Shown here piece by piece: positions 1-13,407 of a DNA stretch of 64,000 nt (within the stretch, counting starts at the first letter, position 1; the number at the start of each line of letters is the position of its first letter). Source of the stretch: Casuarina equisetifolia (lineage: Eukaryota; Streptophyta; Magnoliopsida; Fagales; Casuarinaceae); NCBI GenBank assembly GCA_028551475.1, contig CM052357.1, positions 23,912,451 to 23,976,450 on the forward strand. The letters run 5' to 3'. The notes below the pieces were generated by a model. It did not search any database. It saw nothing but the letters and a program-made list of their open reading frames with translations, and was not told the origin of the DNA. The translations under genes were made by a program, and so were the position numbers.

Positions 1-44
1 CTCTTATCTCATCCCAACTTAGAGAAGGGACCATAGAATCTTAC

Positions 45-3000
45 CTTCAAAGCATCGCATTTAAACCGGGCATTGAAGTTGGTGTGTAGAGCTCTACCCA
101 TACCTTCCAAGATGATCTGCAACATAACAACCCTTATACTGTGACCTTTTTAATTTTATACTTGCGACAATTTGTTTTCAACAGATGGGGGAATAAAAAA
201 ATGTAAAAATAAAGTAGAAGAGAGAAGGTTCATATATAATGGCCTAAGGCCATATGCATAGCAGTGCTTCACAAGAATTCCATAAGTGGGACAAACAACG
301 TACCAGATCAGCATCTTTGGCAGCAGCAGCTAGCTCGGAGCTGACCTGCCTCAAGTCGATGCATGGACTCCCACACCCATTCTCAACAACCATCAGTGGA
401 ACGGAAAATGAATTTTCTTTGGTACCATCCAAAGTGTTGATCATTGCATCCACGAGTAATCCTCCTGCCTCAGCAGCTCTGCGAAGAATGTCACAATGCT
501 GTGGACTAGGAGAATTAGATTTCTTCCTTTAATTAATCAAGTGATTTCAAGACTATTGTGTTCAGGGTATGACAGAACCGTTAATAAGAAATTGGTATCA
601 TTCAAAAAAAAAAGGACGAAGTTTCAACGTTTTCGATTTCCAAAAGTTCTGACTACTCATAACCCATTGAAAGATACAAAGAAGATTTAATACTTTTAGG
701 CACAACGATATGACTCTATATAAGGGTCCCAAAGCTAGAAGACCGAGATTGACCATAAAATGCAAATAGACAAACCTTGGCAGCCTCAGCTACAATTTCA
801 GGAACCTCCATAGCAGTTACATCATTTAGAGCAGGGAGTGAGTTTGCAACTAAAACAACCTGCAAAAACAATTTCATCGCTCATTTTGATGGCATACTTT
901 TGTTAATGGTTCACAGAAGAAACTGAGCCTAACGCTCATCATTTAGGTTGTTCTAAGACAAAAAGCCTAATACACTGTTCCCTGCAGATTCTATTGATTA
1001 CTGACAGCATTCACTTGTTAACCAACACAAACCGGGCAAGACACTCTGCTGTCACAGACAGTAGACTGCTCATTACCATGTGATACAAGAGCCTTCATTA
1101 GGACGATACGTAAATAGGCTTACTTCAGTTCCACGTCGAAGGAGTTCCCTTGCGAGGGGTAGCATCCCTAGAACAATATCTGCACCTGCGTTGTCCACAA
1201 AGAGTAAAGCTCTTCTATGTGGAGGAGGTTTCTTGTCTCCAGAACCTAACATTCTTTCCTTAAAGACATCAAAATCATCCACCTAAATCATAGAAACAAG
1301 AGAGTTTTGTTAAAGATACATCTCTGAAAATAGCAAATCAAGTACGCAGAGCATGAGATCTGGCTCCAATTACTCGCCAAGGTCTTTGCATTTTGTTGCG
1401 ACTCATTCTGTAAATATCAATAATTGTTCCTTTATGATAGAGATCCACACAGGCACGGGCTCCCCAGTCAAAGATGTTTGCAGCAAGAACACCTTCAATT
1501 AGAGTTAGCAGTCTTGTCTCCTGCATCAGAAAAGGGGTTCCAAAGATCATAACAATGTCCACAAGGCTATGGGGTGCAGTCTCTCAATTTGTTGGCAACA
1601 AGTGGATGATCACGTGAGACATTGACTGCTTTTGCATAATTGACTTCATGTTTGCAGAGATGGAAAGTGAAATATATTGAATAGAAGCCAGGTTTAGTCA
1701 ACATGTATGCATTAATTTCCTATTATACCATTTAGCTCATCCCCTTGAGCAAGGAGAGGCACAGAAAGAGAAAATCATAAATACACATACCTCGCCCATG
1801 CCATCTAGCTCCATTAACAAGTCAGGTAAAACAGCAAGTGATGCCTCATTCTCCCTGGTAAATTCAGAAAAGTTGGATCAAAGAAAGCAAGTAAAAGAAC
1901 TGTCAGAAGTTAGAGTGAAGGTTTACAGAGAGCAAGAGAACGGAGCATATATGATATCCCGGTGGCCTTTTTGGTTTCATTTCACACTTGGTCTTTGATT
2001 ATAATACTCAAAGTAAAGACAAAATGCCTAATAGATGTTCTATTAAAGGAGAATATAAGACCTAAAAGGATATATCCACAATGATCTTGCATGATTAATC
2101 TTTTTTAAGAATCTTAGAAATTAAACCCTGGCTAAAATTGTCATGAGTAATATATAAGAAAAAATATAAAAGGAAATCTTATACATCAAAAGATGACCAT
2201 TATTTGTTCTTGTCCAAAAGAAAATAACACAAACAGATCTATGCAATGGTGCAAAACAAACATTTAAGAAAAGCATTCTAGCGCACCATGCGTGTATTTC
2301 CTCTAAGCTACCACGCATGCCAGCTACTTATACATATAGAACTCATATACATCACTCAAAGTAGACTGCTTAAATAGAGCATGCAAACCATTAAGATGTG
2401 ACAGACAAATACAACAAATAAATTGATATTTGGAAGGATATTCCAATATATAGTTACTGCTTGCAATAGGTCAAAAAACAATTCAGAAGAATCTTCATAT
2501 CTTGACGAAGAAACTGTTGATACCTCTGTTTTATGCTTCTATAAGCATCAACAAATTGGAATTCCCTCAAGCACTCTTCCCTCAGTTCCAATAGATTGGC
2601 CAAGCCTAACTTTCCATATGCCGCAGGCTCCTCCAGCAACCTATTCAGCCAGTTGGAAATTAGTACAAGGTATGATTGTTGGCTTAAAACCTTTATCTAT
2701 CTTTGAAAATGCAGAACTGATTTTGTAACATTGGTAATGGTATATATGGTCTCTGAATGGAATAAATGATCAACAACAATTTCATGCTCCATTTATGTTA
2801 GGCTATCTGATAGTCTAAGTCATGCCATTACTCTGATTAAATGAATTGGTTCATCCAAAGTTAGCCTGGAAATAGACACAACATCTGTTTAGCAGTCAGT
2901 TGGTAGAGAACTAACATGCTACCGATGAAGTTGCAGAAACAAACCATGATTGGATTGCTGACAAGAATGGAGACTTAAGATATCAGCAAAGGGAACTACC

Positions 3001-6000
3001 AAAGCATTAAGAACTAGGTTGAGCCAAGAACAGAAAGCATATGAGCCCTACAACTAAAATAATTTAAACAAGGTAATTTTTGAGCATGAGCCTTTATCAC
3101 TATCACTAGATAATGAGATAAATGCAGAGAAATGGAGACAGCTACCCCTCTCAAATGCAAGGCTAGGGAAGCAAGTTGGACATGAAAGTTACTTTTTTTT
3201 CATCATTTATATTTTTCATACACCATTCCAAAATCACCATAACACACAAAACGGCATTTAGTCTCATGTTCTAAGTCTTCCTCTAATGAGTGATCTAAGC
3301 CCAAAATATTAGCAGAAAATCTCTATTCCTTTCTCTGTAAATTTTCACATTAGCTTATTTAAAAGTAAAGTAATTTATACCACAATTAATATTAGAAAGC
3401 TTTCTCTAACAGATGTTTTATCTTTAGCCACTCCTGAAACTGTGCACCTCAAAATTTTTCTCCCCGATAAAGCAAAACTCTGCAACAAATGCGTGACGTG
3501 TAATTTATGAAACCATAAGACTACCTTGTCAGATGTGCAGAAAACGCTTGAGCAAAAGCGTCACCCCTTCTTTTAGCATCATCAGTTCCACCTTCACTTG
3601 CTACTGCCTACCACATATCATATTCAAATCTCAATCATACAGAGTCAATGCTAACATCAAGCTTATGATTTACACACAATAAGGGAAAAGACAAAGAAAG
3701 CACACAAGCTAGTCCCAGCCAAATAAAAATGGTAGCACCACATTATGTTAACCAAATAAATTAATAGCGCACATTGGACGATAGATTCAAGAGGGTTTTC
3801 TCATTTTCATTTATTTCATAGCATTTGGTTCCTTTTAGAAAACAGATGTTGATTATTTTCAATGTCAATAACTTAACAGATATCAAAAGTTTTAGACAGT
3901 TATTGTGAGGCCTAAGCATCTTTGTTGTGACGGAGAAGGAGAAAAGAGAAAAGAGAGGCGTTTCGTGATGGTTTCTACATTTACCTTATCAACAAGATCT
4001 GGTAAATGCTCTGACAGCACAGTGAACCAATACCTACATCAAGATAAACATCTACAATAAGCTGAAGAGGGATCTATTCTTAATTGTAATGCTGAGGGAT
4101 TAACCCAGATTATCACTTATTCTGAAAAAATGTGTTTCAGTGATTTCTGGAAAAGCAGCATATTTGTGGTATACACTCACTCTAACTCATTGTGATCCGA
4201 GAGATCAACAGTGTTAGGCTCGTACCTGCATTTCAACGAAAAAACAATAACTTGTAAAGATTAAAGCTTAACAAACAACAGTAAATATGCATGGCAGGTA
4301 TATTAAGTCCAAAAAGGTGCAGCATGTAATATGCCGTTTTTGCTAATAGTGATGCAAGCTACTACTAAATGAGAGACAAAAGAAAATCAGTGTTGCCTAT
4401 CAAATAAATCTATTTTAGGCTTATCACTTTTTCTTCCTCTTAGGTGCAAAGACAGTCTCAACCTTGAATGCATAAAATAGTATCCACTTAAAAGTGCTAA
4501 CAACTAAATGAGTATTGCAAAATATAAACAACAATTGGATAATTTCGTTCATTCATTTGTGCATACAATCATTGATGTACTGCAGTGAATTAAAACACTA
4601 AGTTAAAGAATCCAGCAACCCAGAATGACAAGTGGCCTTGACATCAGGCTCTATTAGTAAAAAGGACAGTTTGGGAAAGATCAAGAATAAACTTTGCCTG
4701 ACATGGAAATTCTTTTTTGCCGTCCAGGAAGATGGGAAGTAACCCACTATCAAAACCAAACTATATAACAGAAACATGGAATCTTATCTAAATAGAGTAG
4801 TTGAACAACTCCAGAAACTTCACTTACATTTTGGGGTCAGCCAATAATGGAAACACCTCCAAACTAGGAACCAGATGAAGAACACCAACATTTAGAGCAC
4901 TGGCATCAGAACGCAGTATGCCTCCTTTGGATGAAGGAACTTCAAACCCTCCAAGTCCAGTAGTTCCAGCCGGAGCCATTGGTACTGGGGCAGTAATCTC
5001 AGTTCCTTTCTGCACAAACTTCTCCATCCACGAAATCTGAAGTTGAAGTCACATGAACCTTTTTGTGAGAAATTGTAGGAATGCACAAGAAAATCATCAA
5101 CAAAAAGTACTTCTGAAGATACATGGACCTCAAGAGTTAAAAGCAGAAAGCATAGGAGCTAAAGCTCAGAATTATTAAACTAGAACATTGGCATTTCAAC
5201 CCCCATGGGCTTCTCTCTTCAAGTACTAGACCGTAATTGGCTGGGAACAGGTATGTTAGTGCACCTAACTCCCTGGTTATTTACCAAATCAATAAAATAT
5301 AGTAAAAAAGATAGTAAGAGATGGAATGATTACTATAGAAGAATAACTTTGTTTTAGCTCTACATGAATCCATACAGAAAAAAATACATATACATGTTTA
5401 CATCACAAAGGCTATGCTCACCAACGTTGAGCAACAATATATATCTCAGATGTTCGATTAAGAAAGCTTGGGTCAACCATAGAAGAACTAGAGAAAATTG
5501 AAAAAGCAAAATGATAACCCAAACTATTATGTCGATGGATTCAATGAAGCAATCTACGAGACAAAAACCAACATGTATACAAATAAAAATTGTAGGATGA
5601 AGTTGTAAAACAGATTAGTTAGCTACACAGGTGACTGAGTTTCTTTTTGCAAGGTCAACCCTTAGTTCTCTTCCTCCGTTAAATTTCAATTGCTTACTTC
5701 GACCTTTAAGGGTTCCCTTATTGGTGGATTCCAATTTTTCTTTAATTGCCACCACCAGGTGGAGAAGGAATAACTTTTGATATTGCTGGAATTTGATTCC
5801 AGAGAATAGGATTCCAGGGAATCCTAATAGAGAAGTTAGTAGTGCCTAACTTTTATTAGTGCCCTTCCTGGGGAACTGAATGCTGCAATTACTTGAAATT
5901 TTTTTATGGTAAATCAGTTAACAGCCAAACTCAAACGTAACTTATTTGCCATCAAGTTGGCTTCTCAATAAGCAGACAATTCAAGCCAGGTTATCATATT

Positions 6001-9000
6001 CAAGTGGGCTATCTGCTCCAAATAAGATATTCCCACTCCTTCATACTTGCCTTCTCATTTAGATCCCCAAGCGGTGGGCCATGAATCTTTCCCCCCGTGT
6101 AAGGTGCACCCATCGGGAACCTTTCAACTAACTGATGGGCCATCAAAACATCAAGACCATGCTTCTCGTAGCTCATGAATGCCCCAAGAGCTCCCAGAAA
6201 CCCTTCGTGCCGCAAGAACATTGCTTGCATCTCTCCTTTTGACCTAAAACAATTATATTCTAAAACCTCAATGCAAAATAGTGAGAACTAATTAACTAAA
6301 AACATAAAAGAGAATATCAACCCAGACAAGAGTGAACAAAGCAACTCAGAGAAAGAAGCAGTTCTGATAGCACAATTACCAGTTTTGTGTTTTATTAGAT
6401 TTTGAAGTTTTAGTATAAAAGCCGAGTGTGAACCCCAATAAGGTAGTCCTTACCAGAAATGAACTGCAAAGGAGATCGTGTCCATTGTGTAAGCATGACC
6501 CCGGATAAAAAATCCCCCAAAAAAAATTCGCTTTATCCCAAATCGTAGTGCATTTAAGTAAGATATCTACACACCAAAAGAGTCACATCAGATCTATCAA
6601 CTGCCAGCATAAATATTCAAACTATAAGATTCCACACCCATGGGATAATTACAAAATATGTGAAAATAAAATTATCATGACAACTCATTATTCCAATAAA
6701 TAGCAAAGCATGCCATCAGAAGTCAAGAATCACAAAATATGTCTGTGATTTTTGTTTCCCTGATTAAGAGGAAGTCACCCGCAAACAAAGGAGCTGATCA
6801 AAGCCGACAATGGAAATGGCCAAACCTATTTAAGGTGCTCAAAATTTCACTCTCAACAACAATTTCAACGAGAAAAATTGCTATAACACTTGAAGCAAAT
6901 TCACAAGTGGAAAAGACATAAAATTTTAACAGAAATTCTTTTAGATTCCAACAACTGAACAATGCCTATCTTTAACTTAAAGGAAAAAAATAAAAGTTTT
7001 ACGCCATGTAATTAGAAAGTATACTAGTCATCAACACTTTAAGCATGGTGTATGATGATACATCTCTAGGGACCTCCTGCTAGTCAACCTTTCTATCATG
7101 TTTAATCATAGCAAATGGTAAACATACCAACAAGTACCACAAGTACATATAAACAAGGTTCACCAATTCTGTAACTCTGGAGAAACACTAAAACTGAAAA
7201 GAACCAGAAATTTTCATTTTATGCAAAAAGTACTGCAAAAATTGAACGGTAAAATGTACCATTGAATCTTCTGGGAAATAAAATCACGTAGCAGTCAACT
7301 CACCTGACCAATATTATAAGAAATCATCCTTAAGAGAGAAAGGGATATATCTTCAGGTCTGTAGTCCTCAAGTTCCTTGTTTTCTGAAATGGCCTTGCCA
7401 AAACTAGAAGCAATCGTTGATGCAGAGAGACCAATCTAAAGAGATTTTTGAAGGGACACTTTCAGGGACTCTGATGGGCATTATAAAAAATAAAGATAAA
7501 CCATGCAAACTTCATCTTGAAATAAAAAATGGTCTCATCCAGAACACAAAGATTTTCCCTTTGCAGATGCCAGTGGTAGATCCCAATAATACATGGAATG
7601 AAAATGAAGTTGAAGACATACCTTAGAGTAATCCATACCACCATAGATGTCTCCAACAAGCATGTCTATGGTCCTATTATCTCCCCGTTGACTCAGCTCC
7701 AGTAACTCATCAAAACTGAAATGAAATCAAGTACGGAAGGCCTTCAAACAAAATTCTAGACAGAGAAGTGGAGATATTCAAATTTATTATTAAAAAAAAA
7801 AGTATTGAAATCAAAATGACCTCTTGCACTTTGTCAACAGCTTCCCCAAGCCCCAGTAAGTACCACCACCAACATTTGTTCCACTAATCCGCTGAAACTT
7901 CCCATCACCGTCAACCTAGAAGCTCAGATTAGAAGCACAGACAACACACTAGTAAGTTTTTCTACACTTCTAACTTAGCACTTAAAAACCTCAGAGGAAA
8001 AAGAATGAATGTACCTTGATCATGCTAACACCAGATCCAACGTTAACGAGAAGATAAGGATACAACTCATTATGGTCAATCTGCACAAACTCTTTGTGAC
8101 CCTCCATGTGTGTGAAAGCTTCATGGCGAATGGCCTACTAAAAGAAATGGTAGGATATCAAATCAATTGGCAAATAAACAACCAAAGAAATGCCCTAAGA
8201 TAAGTAACCCAAGTATTTATTAAAATTAATACATCTCTGCACATGCATCTTGACTAAATGGGATTAAGATAGACTATTAACAGAAAAACTTGAGCACCAA
8301 AGTAACTTTTCTCCTAAGCTTAAGAAAGTGTTTCTTAAGACTCATTGTCATACCACCAAATTGGGAGCAGCAATTTACGAATTGTATGATACCATTTTGA
8401 CCACAATGGCATGATATAATTTCCAGAGACAATCTGTTTGTTAACGTTGTATCCATTTGCTTGAGTCACATAAATTACTAAGGATAAGTCAACACCCTCA
8501 GCTATTTGTTGCAGCTGCTGTCATATTCTGTTGGTAAGGCATTGAGAACAAGGACACTGAGGGGATTTAATCTATCTTACCAAAAACAAGCCATCCCCTA
8601 CACCACAACTTCTCTTACGGGGAAAAATGTTTGTAAGATCTATAGAAACAACTAATTGAATTCCACATAAATTACATGGCCATTAAAAGTTCTTAGGAAA
8701 TAGGAGAATAATGAGAACATGCGAAATTAAGTACACTCTTGTATTCGCGTAACTGATATCTAGGAGTTAAATGCAGTCTCCTTAAATATGATACATACAA
8801 CATTAACATATAAAAAATATCTAAAACTACATGCAACTTACAGCTTATAAGCAACTAATTTATTGCTAAAGATGAATAATGCAAACTCCAAGAAACGCAT
8901 GCTAAGCAACATCCAAGAAAGATAAATCTTTTCAAATCAAAACTTTCACCTTCAGCAAAAAATTTGCTCCTGCAACTAGACAATTCATTTCATCTTCTTT

Positions 9001-11425
9001 GTCCAGACTAACCCCAAGCCTTTCCTTGAAGAGGTCAGTAAACTTGTATGCCCCACCTCCTGTGGCCTTCACACAAAAATTAACTCAGTATTTGTAAAAG
9101 ATAGTCAGAGAAAAAATTGACCAAAGCAACAGCCAGACAACTTGTGCCATAAGGAAACATCTTCCCGACTTCAAAACTAATTACTGTAGAATCACTATCA
9201 TGGATACAGAAACAAGAAATTGCACTAAAGAAATATTTGACAATGGAGAACTCTAAACTAAGGAATTCACGAGATACCTTGACATAAATTAGAAAGAGAG
9301 GAAGCAGAGGAAATAAGATTGATTCCTTGTTAGGCCAAATGAATAGGTTATGAACTCAGGAAGATCTCACAATAAGCTGGGAAGCATTTTCAAACAAAAT
9401 GCGCTCTAAAATGATGCAAACGCCACCAATTGGTGGAAAAATATTAAAATCTTTAGTAGTTACAACTTTTGGAATATGTTTTGTTGTGGATACAGGGAGA
9501 AATAATCAAATCTTAATCAAATAATACAGGTCCAGAAAAAAATTAGTTCCAAATTTCTTCTGTTTCATAATTAAAATCTAATATGCTCAATATATTAACT
9601 TGTCGAAAGTCAAAAGCACAGACTGCAGGTGGTTTACTTGTTAGTTTGAGCAAAGTCATAAGGCTTCTCAAGAGGTATCCAAGCTTTTGAAATTCTGATT
9701 AACAGTCGTGAACATGAGTTTACCTTGATTACAGCATTATTGGGCGGGAGCTCTGAATGCCAATGCAAATTGGTTCCTACCAAACCAAGAATACCAGTAG
9801 CATCCCAGGAAAGGATAAAAAAGAATTAGTAATGAAAACAAATTTAAGCGACTTAAATGTAGTCACATAAGCTAGTAAATCAGCAATATGACAGAACAAG
9901 TGGGTGCAGTCTGTCGACTATGCAAAGAGTAGATGATTATATAATTTATGAACTAATTAATAACTTTGAACTCAATGATGACAAGGAGGAATGCTCGGAA
10001 ATACCACCACGGTGAAGCTGCTTGGAATCGATAAAGTCTAAGCAGTCATTAATCTTGCTTGTTTCAAACTTCACAAAATGAAGCCTCCCACCAAGAATAG
10101 GATAGCTTCTCCGATTACTGTTTGAGATTCCTAATCTTTCCTTCACAGTCTTCTTCCTCTTATCATTAGCTGCTTGATCCTCATGTCTTGAAAAGTAGAC
10201 CAACTTGATGAGTGATCCTGCCAATAAAGCGCCAAAGATTATTAAGTTCCAGTCAAATTTCAAGAAGCCACCATCCCTATTCCAAACCTTTGCACATATA
10301 AAACTGAAAAATAAAATATGAAAAACCTAGAAAAAGGAAAATAAAAACATAGTTGTAAGTTGAAGCGGTAGGGACTGTTAACAATCAACAGTTATTTATC
10401 TAAGAAATAAAAGGAAAATTGAAAACCAAGGTATCTGTTTCTGGCTTCCTAAACTTCCGGTAGAAGGCGTCAGCTAATTTATGGAGGATAGTTGGTTCAC
10501 TTTTTTGTGTTCCAACGACTATCCCTATCTCCGCCATCCACTTCCATGGTCATAACATGAAAGGACAACGGCTAAGGTGGGAAATGATTTTGACAAATTC
10601 CCTGCAGGCACGCTGGGGGAAACACAATGCTATCCCTATCTCCGCCATCCACTCCCATGGTCATAACATGAAAGGACAACGGCTAAGGTGGGAAATGATT
10701 TTGAAAAATTCCCTGCAGGCACGCTGGGGGAAACACAATGCTACATGCACTTTATTGTAGCCTGGTATGCGTGACGGAAAGCCAATAACAATGGTATCAA
10801 ACCACAAAAATTCCGGCATGATCATATTGAAATTATGTTCACTAGTGTGTAACTTCTGCATCATGATGTCCATCTAAATCTATAACTGTCATCCTAATAC
10901 CTTGGCTATAATTGAGCAAAACATGCTGGCATTAAAGCAAAAAAGTCTCTTCGCACGCATGGTACGAACATACTTTCAACAAAATCCAATAATGAAAACC
11001 AAGAAATGGAGCAGCAGGACAGTGTCCACAAACCATCCAAACTGGCAACCCAAGACGAGGCAACGCGATGATAGTTACTAAAAAGAAGAAACAACATAAC
11101 CAATAAGTCACAAGAATGATCGCCTAGGAACACCAATGTGAGCTATACCTCCAATGTCAAGTGCCAGATGGGAAATGTCGTCGGACTGATTTGGCAACAG
11201 AATCGTGGGATTCCTCTCCTCGAAGTTTCCTTGAATTGCAGCCTTGCTGAGGTCAAGCTGAGGCCTGGAACTCGACCGGTGGATCGAATTGCCTGCGGAG
11301 GGGGCCATATCTCTCTCAATTTCCCCTGCCTCCTTCTCTTTTGACTTGTTATTCTCCTCCGTTTCCTCTTCCTTCCCATTTATAACGTCAATTTCAAGAA
11401 CTGGGTCCTCCCTTTGGCTAGACAT
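45..11425 (-). CDS. PANK2: Pantothenate kinase 2 with C-terminal DUF89 phosphatase domain (3' end off the window)
   Basis: This bifunctional coenzyme A gene phosphorylates pantothenate, the first committed CoA step; the DUF89 (ARMT1-like) domain fused to it in plants is reported to be a metal-dependent phosphatase acting on 4'-phosphopantetheine and damaged forms. Coding exons, in transcript order: 11425-11149, 10217-10005, 9776-9724, 9066-8950, 8134-8015, 7915-7821, 7715-7622, 7435-7304, 6566-6454, 6243-6051, 5036-4828, 4225-4181, 4033-3985, 3607-3525, 2640-2524, 1854-1791, 1520-1374, 1282-1124, 859-776, 498-304, 116-45. Phase closes throughout, giving 877 aa; plant PANK2 is about 900 aa, so roughly 28 residues are missing to the left. 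The kinase shows DIGG (90-93), GGGAYKF (184-190) and [15 protein letters not shown] (from R269). DUF89 shows DNAGAD (737-742) and EGMGR (857-861). The intron after exon 6051-6243 starts with GC. The start is the first ATG ahead of a conserved N-terminus. Confidence 0.95.
10519..10740. repeat. Two-copy 111-bp tandem duplication in PANK2 intron 1
   Basis: Units 10519-10629 and 10630-10740 are head to tail and differ at only about two positions by eye (a T/C in the Ncol-like CCATGG neighbourhood and a C/A further on), so the duplication is recent. It lies between coding exons 1 and 2 of the pantothenate kinase gene and does not touch a splice site. No transposon ends are visible. Confidence 0.93.
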
Positions 11426-13407
11426 GATCCTCGCCGCCCCGCTTGCTTCCTGCCTAACCCAACCCCCAACCGTTTTCTGTCAGAGGGTTATTTATCCAAT
11501 TGTCCTATGCTCAAAAACAACAAGGATTAATGTCAATAATTAGGCAACTCGGTTATACAGAACAATGTCTATATCAATATCACACTCGACCATACACCTA
11601 AAACAATTATCAACAAATAGATAAATAGATAACATCTAGCACTGGAACTCAACAAACCCACTAACAGCAAACACAGAGAGAAAGACCCTCGCTTTCGTTT
11701 TTAGAACTAAATCTTTTATTTCCAATCTAGAAAAAATACAAGACTTGGAAATTTATTACTCCAACTAAGAACCAGATAAAAAGTACAAATTACACATTAG
11801 CTCTGCACCAGCGGAAAACACGGCTTACAATAAAACTTCTCTTTAAATCAAAGAAAATGACGACTGAAATCCCAAATGCTCTCCCACACTGAAGGAGTAT
11901 AAATTCTACGAGAAGAAATCGACCCAGAAAAGAAAACCATTTAATATACTGGGGGTAGGTGAGGGAGTGAGAAAGACTACTTGATCAAAGAGCGAAATGA
12001 ACGAAAAGAACAGCCAAAGCAACGGTGTCAACGGTGCGAATGTTCACAAATGAAGCTTTAGCCGATTCTTTGTGACAACCAATCCGAGGACTAGAATTTC
12101 GCGCACACGAAAAAGAGACTGTCCTTCTGCTGCCGGTTCGTCGCTCCGTAAGCAAACAGGTTTTGCTTGGACTTATTATTAATCTTTGTGATCGTTGCAC
12201 AGAGTCTCGGGTATCGGTGAGGTAAGTCGTACTCGCTCCCGCAGCGCGCGTGAGAGTTACGCCGATTCCGAGACTCTCTCTCCGGAAGGTGTTTGGGGAT
12301 CGGAAAATGGTAAAAGAAAGTTAACGTTTACAGCTCCTTTCTTTAACACGTGTCTTTCGTGACACGTTTGAGAAGTATTATTGACCAACCTTCTTACAAG
12401 GTTGGAGTTTTGTGTTATCATCATGTTTTTTTTTTTTTCCCTTTTTCTGATTACTAAATTACTAATTTAGTCTTCCTTGATGAAATTCAGGATACGTTCC
12501 ACATTGTTAATATAGTTATTTGATATGCTCCTTGAGAAAGTGATTTTTTTAATATGGTATCTCACTCATTTGCTCATGGATAGAATAAATTCCTATAATT
12601 GCATTTGGAACAAAAGAGAGTTTAAAATCTAATATGTTTACTTCGGAAACCTGAAGTTGTCAATTTAATCCAACATTCGTCATGATTATCATGAAAATAA
12701 ATGTCAACTTCATCAGTCAATTAGACACAAATTAAAAACCAATTAATGAATTGAACATTCTCCAATATACCAAGATCCTAGCACTCTGATATTGAAACTA
12801 AAATCCACCCACTCCCTGAAAAGCACATCGATCGGACGAATCATGCAAAGCATAACGACAATCTACTGAAAAAACAAGACCATTGAAAGGAACACCTGCG
12901 AGAATAAATGCTTGCCAGAAGAAAACGCAACGTGGACAGCTCTGGTTCTTTCTCAATTATTTCTCCATCAATAGCTATCAAAATTGTATTCCACTCGTAT
13001 TTAAGCTATATTTTACAAAATACCGTTTGTAATCAAATGAACAATAATCAGAGTCAGCGCACTTTAGAATTGGGTCTTCTCAGCTATGAAACCAAGCATC
13101 TGGTTAGACAAGGTACAACTTTATTGAAGAAATTGTTCTGTCAGTAATGAGAATCTTAAGAAAGCTGATTAGTTCATAAATAGTCCGGGGACATGCAATA
13201 CAACAAAGTCAAAACTTCTTTACATCGCCCAAGCAAGTAAGGACAAAACAAAAGAGCACTTCTTCTGCATATCACCAGATACCAGGGTAACATCGCTGTA
13301 CTTATTTCGTACATTCCATTATTATACAATCACTAGATAATCGACGAGTCCAGACCGTCTGATCCGCGACTCCCAGATATGTTCATCGTCACATCACATG
13401 CACATAA
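11426..13407. other. Leader/promoter of PANK2 and downstream region of ISU1; no further gene seen
   Basis: The stretch up to about 12.3 kb is the presumed 5' leader and promoter of the minus-strand kinase gene. The part from about 12.4 to 13.4 kb is AT-rich and should include the ISU1 3' UTR. Short open frames occur on both strands, but none resembles a known protein or has plausible splice partners. Confidence 0.6.
12346..12368. promoter_or_regulatory. Paired ACGT-core boxes upstream of PANK2
   Basis: A palindromic ACACGTGT box (12346-12353) is followed a few bases later by GACACGT, so two ACGT cores face each other about 0.9 kb upstream of the PANK2 start codon. ACGT cores of this type are bound by bZIP and bHLH factors (ABRE or G-box class). 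Whether this lies in the promoter depends on the unknown transcription start; a 5'-UTR intron with an acceptor near 11450 is possible. Confidence 0.3.
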
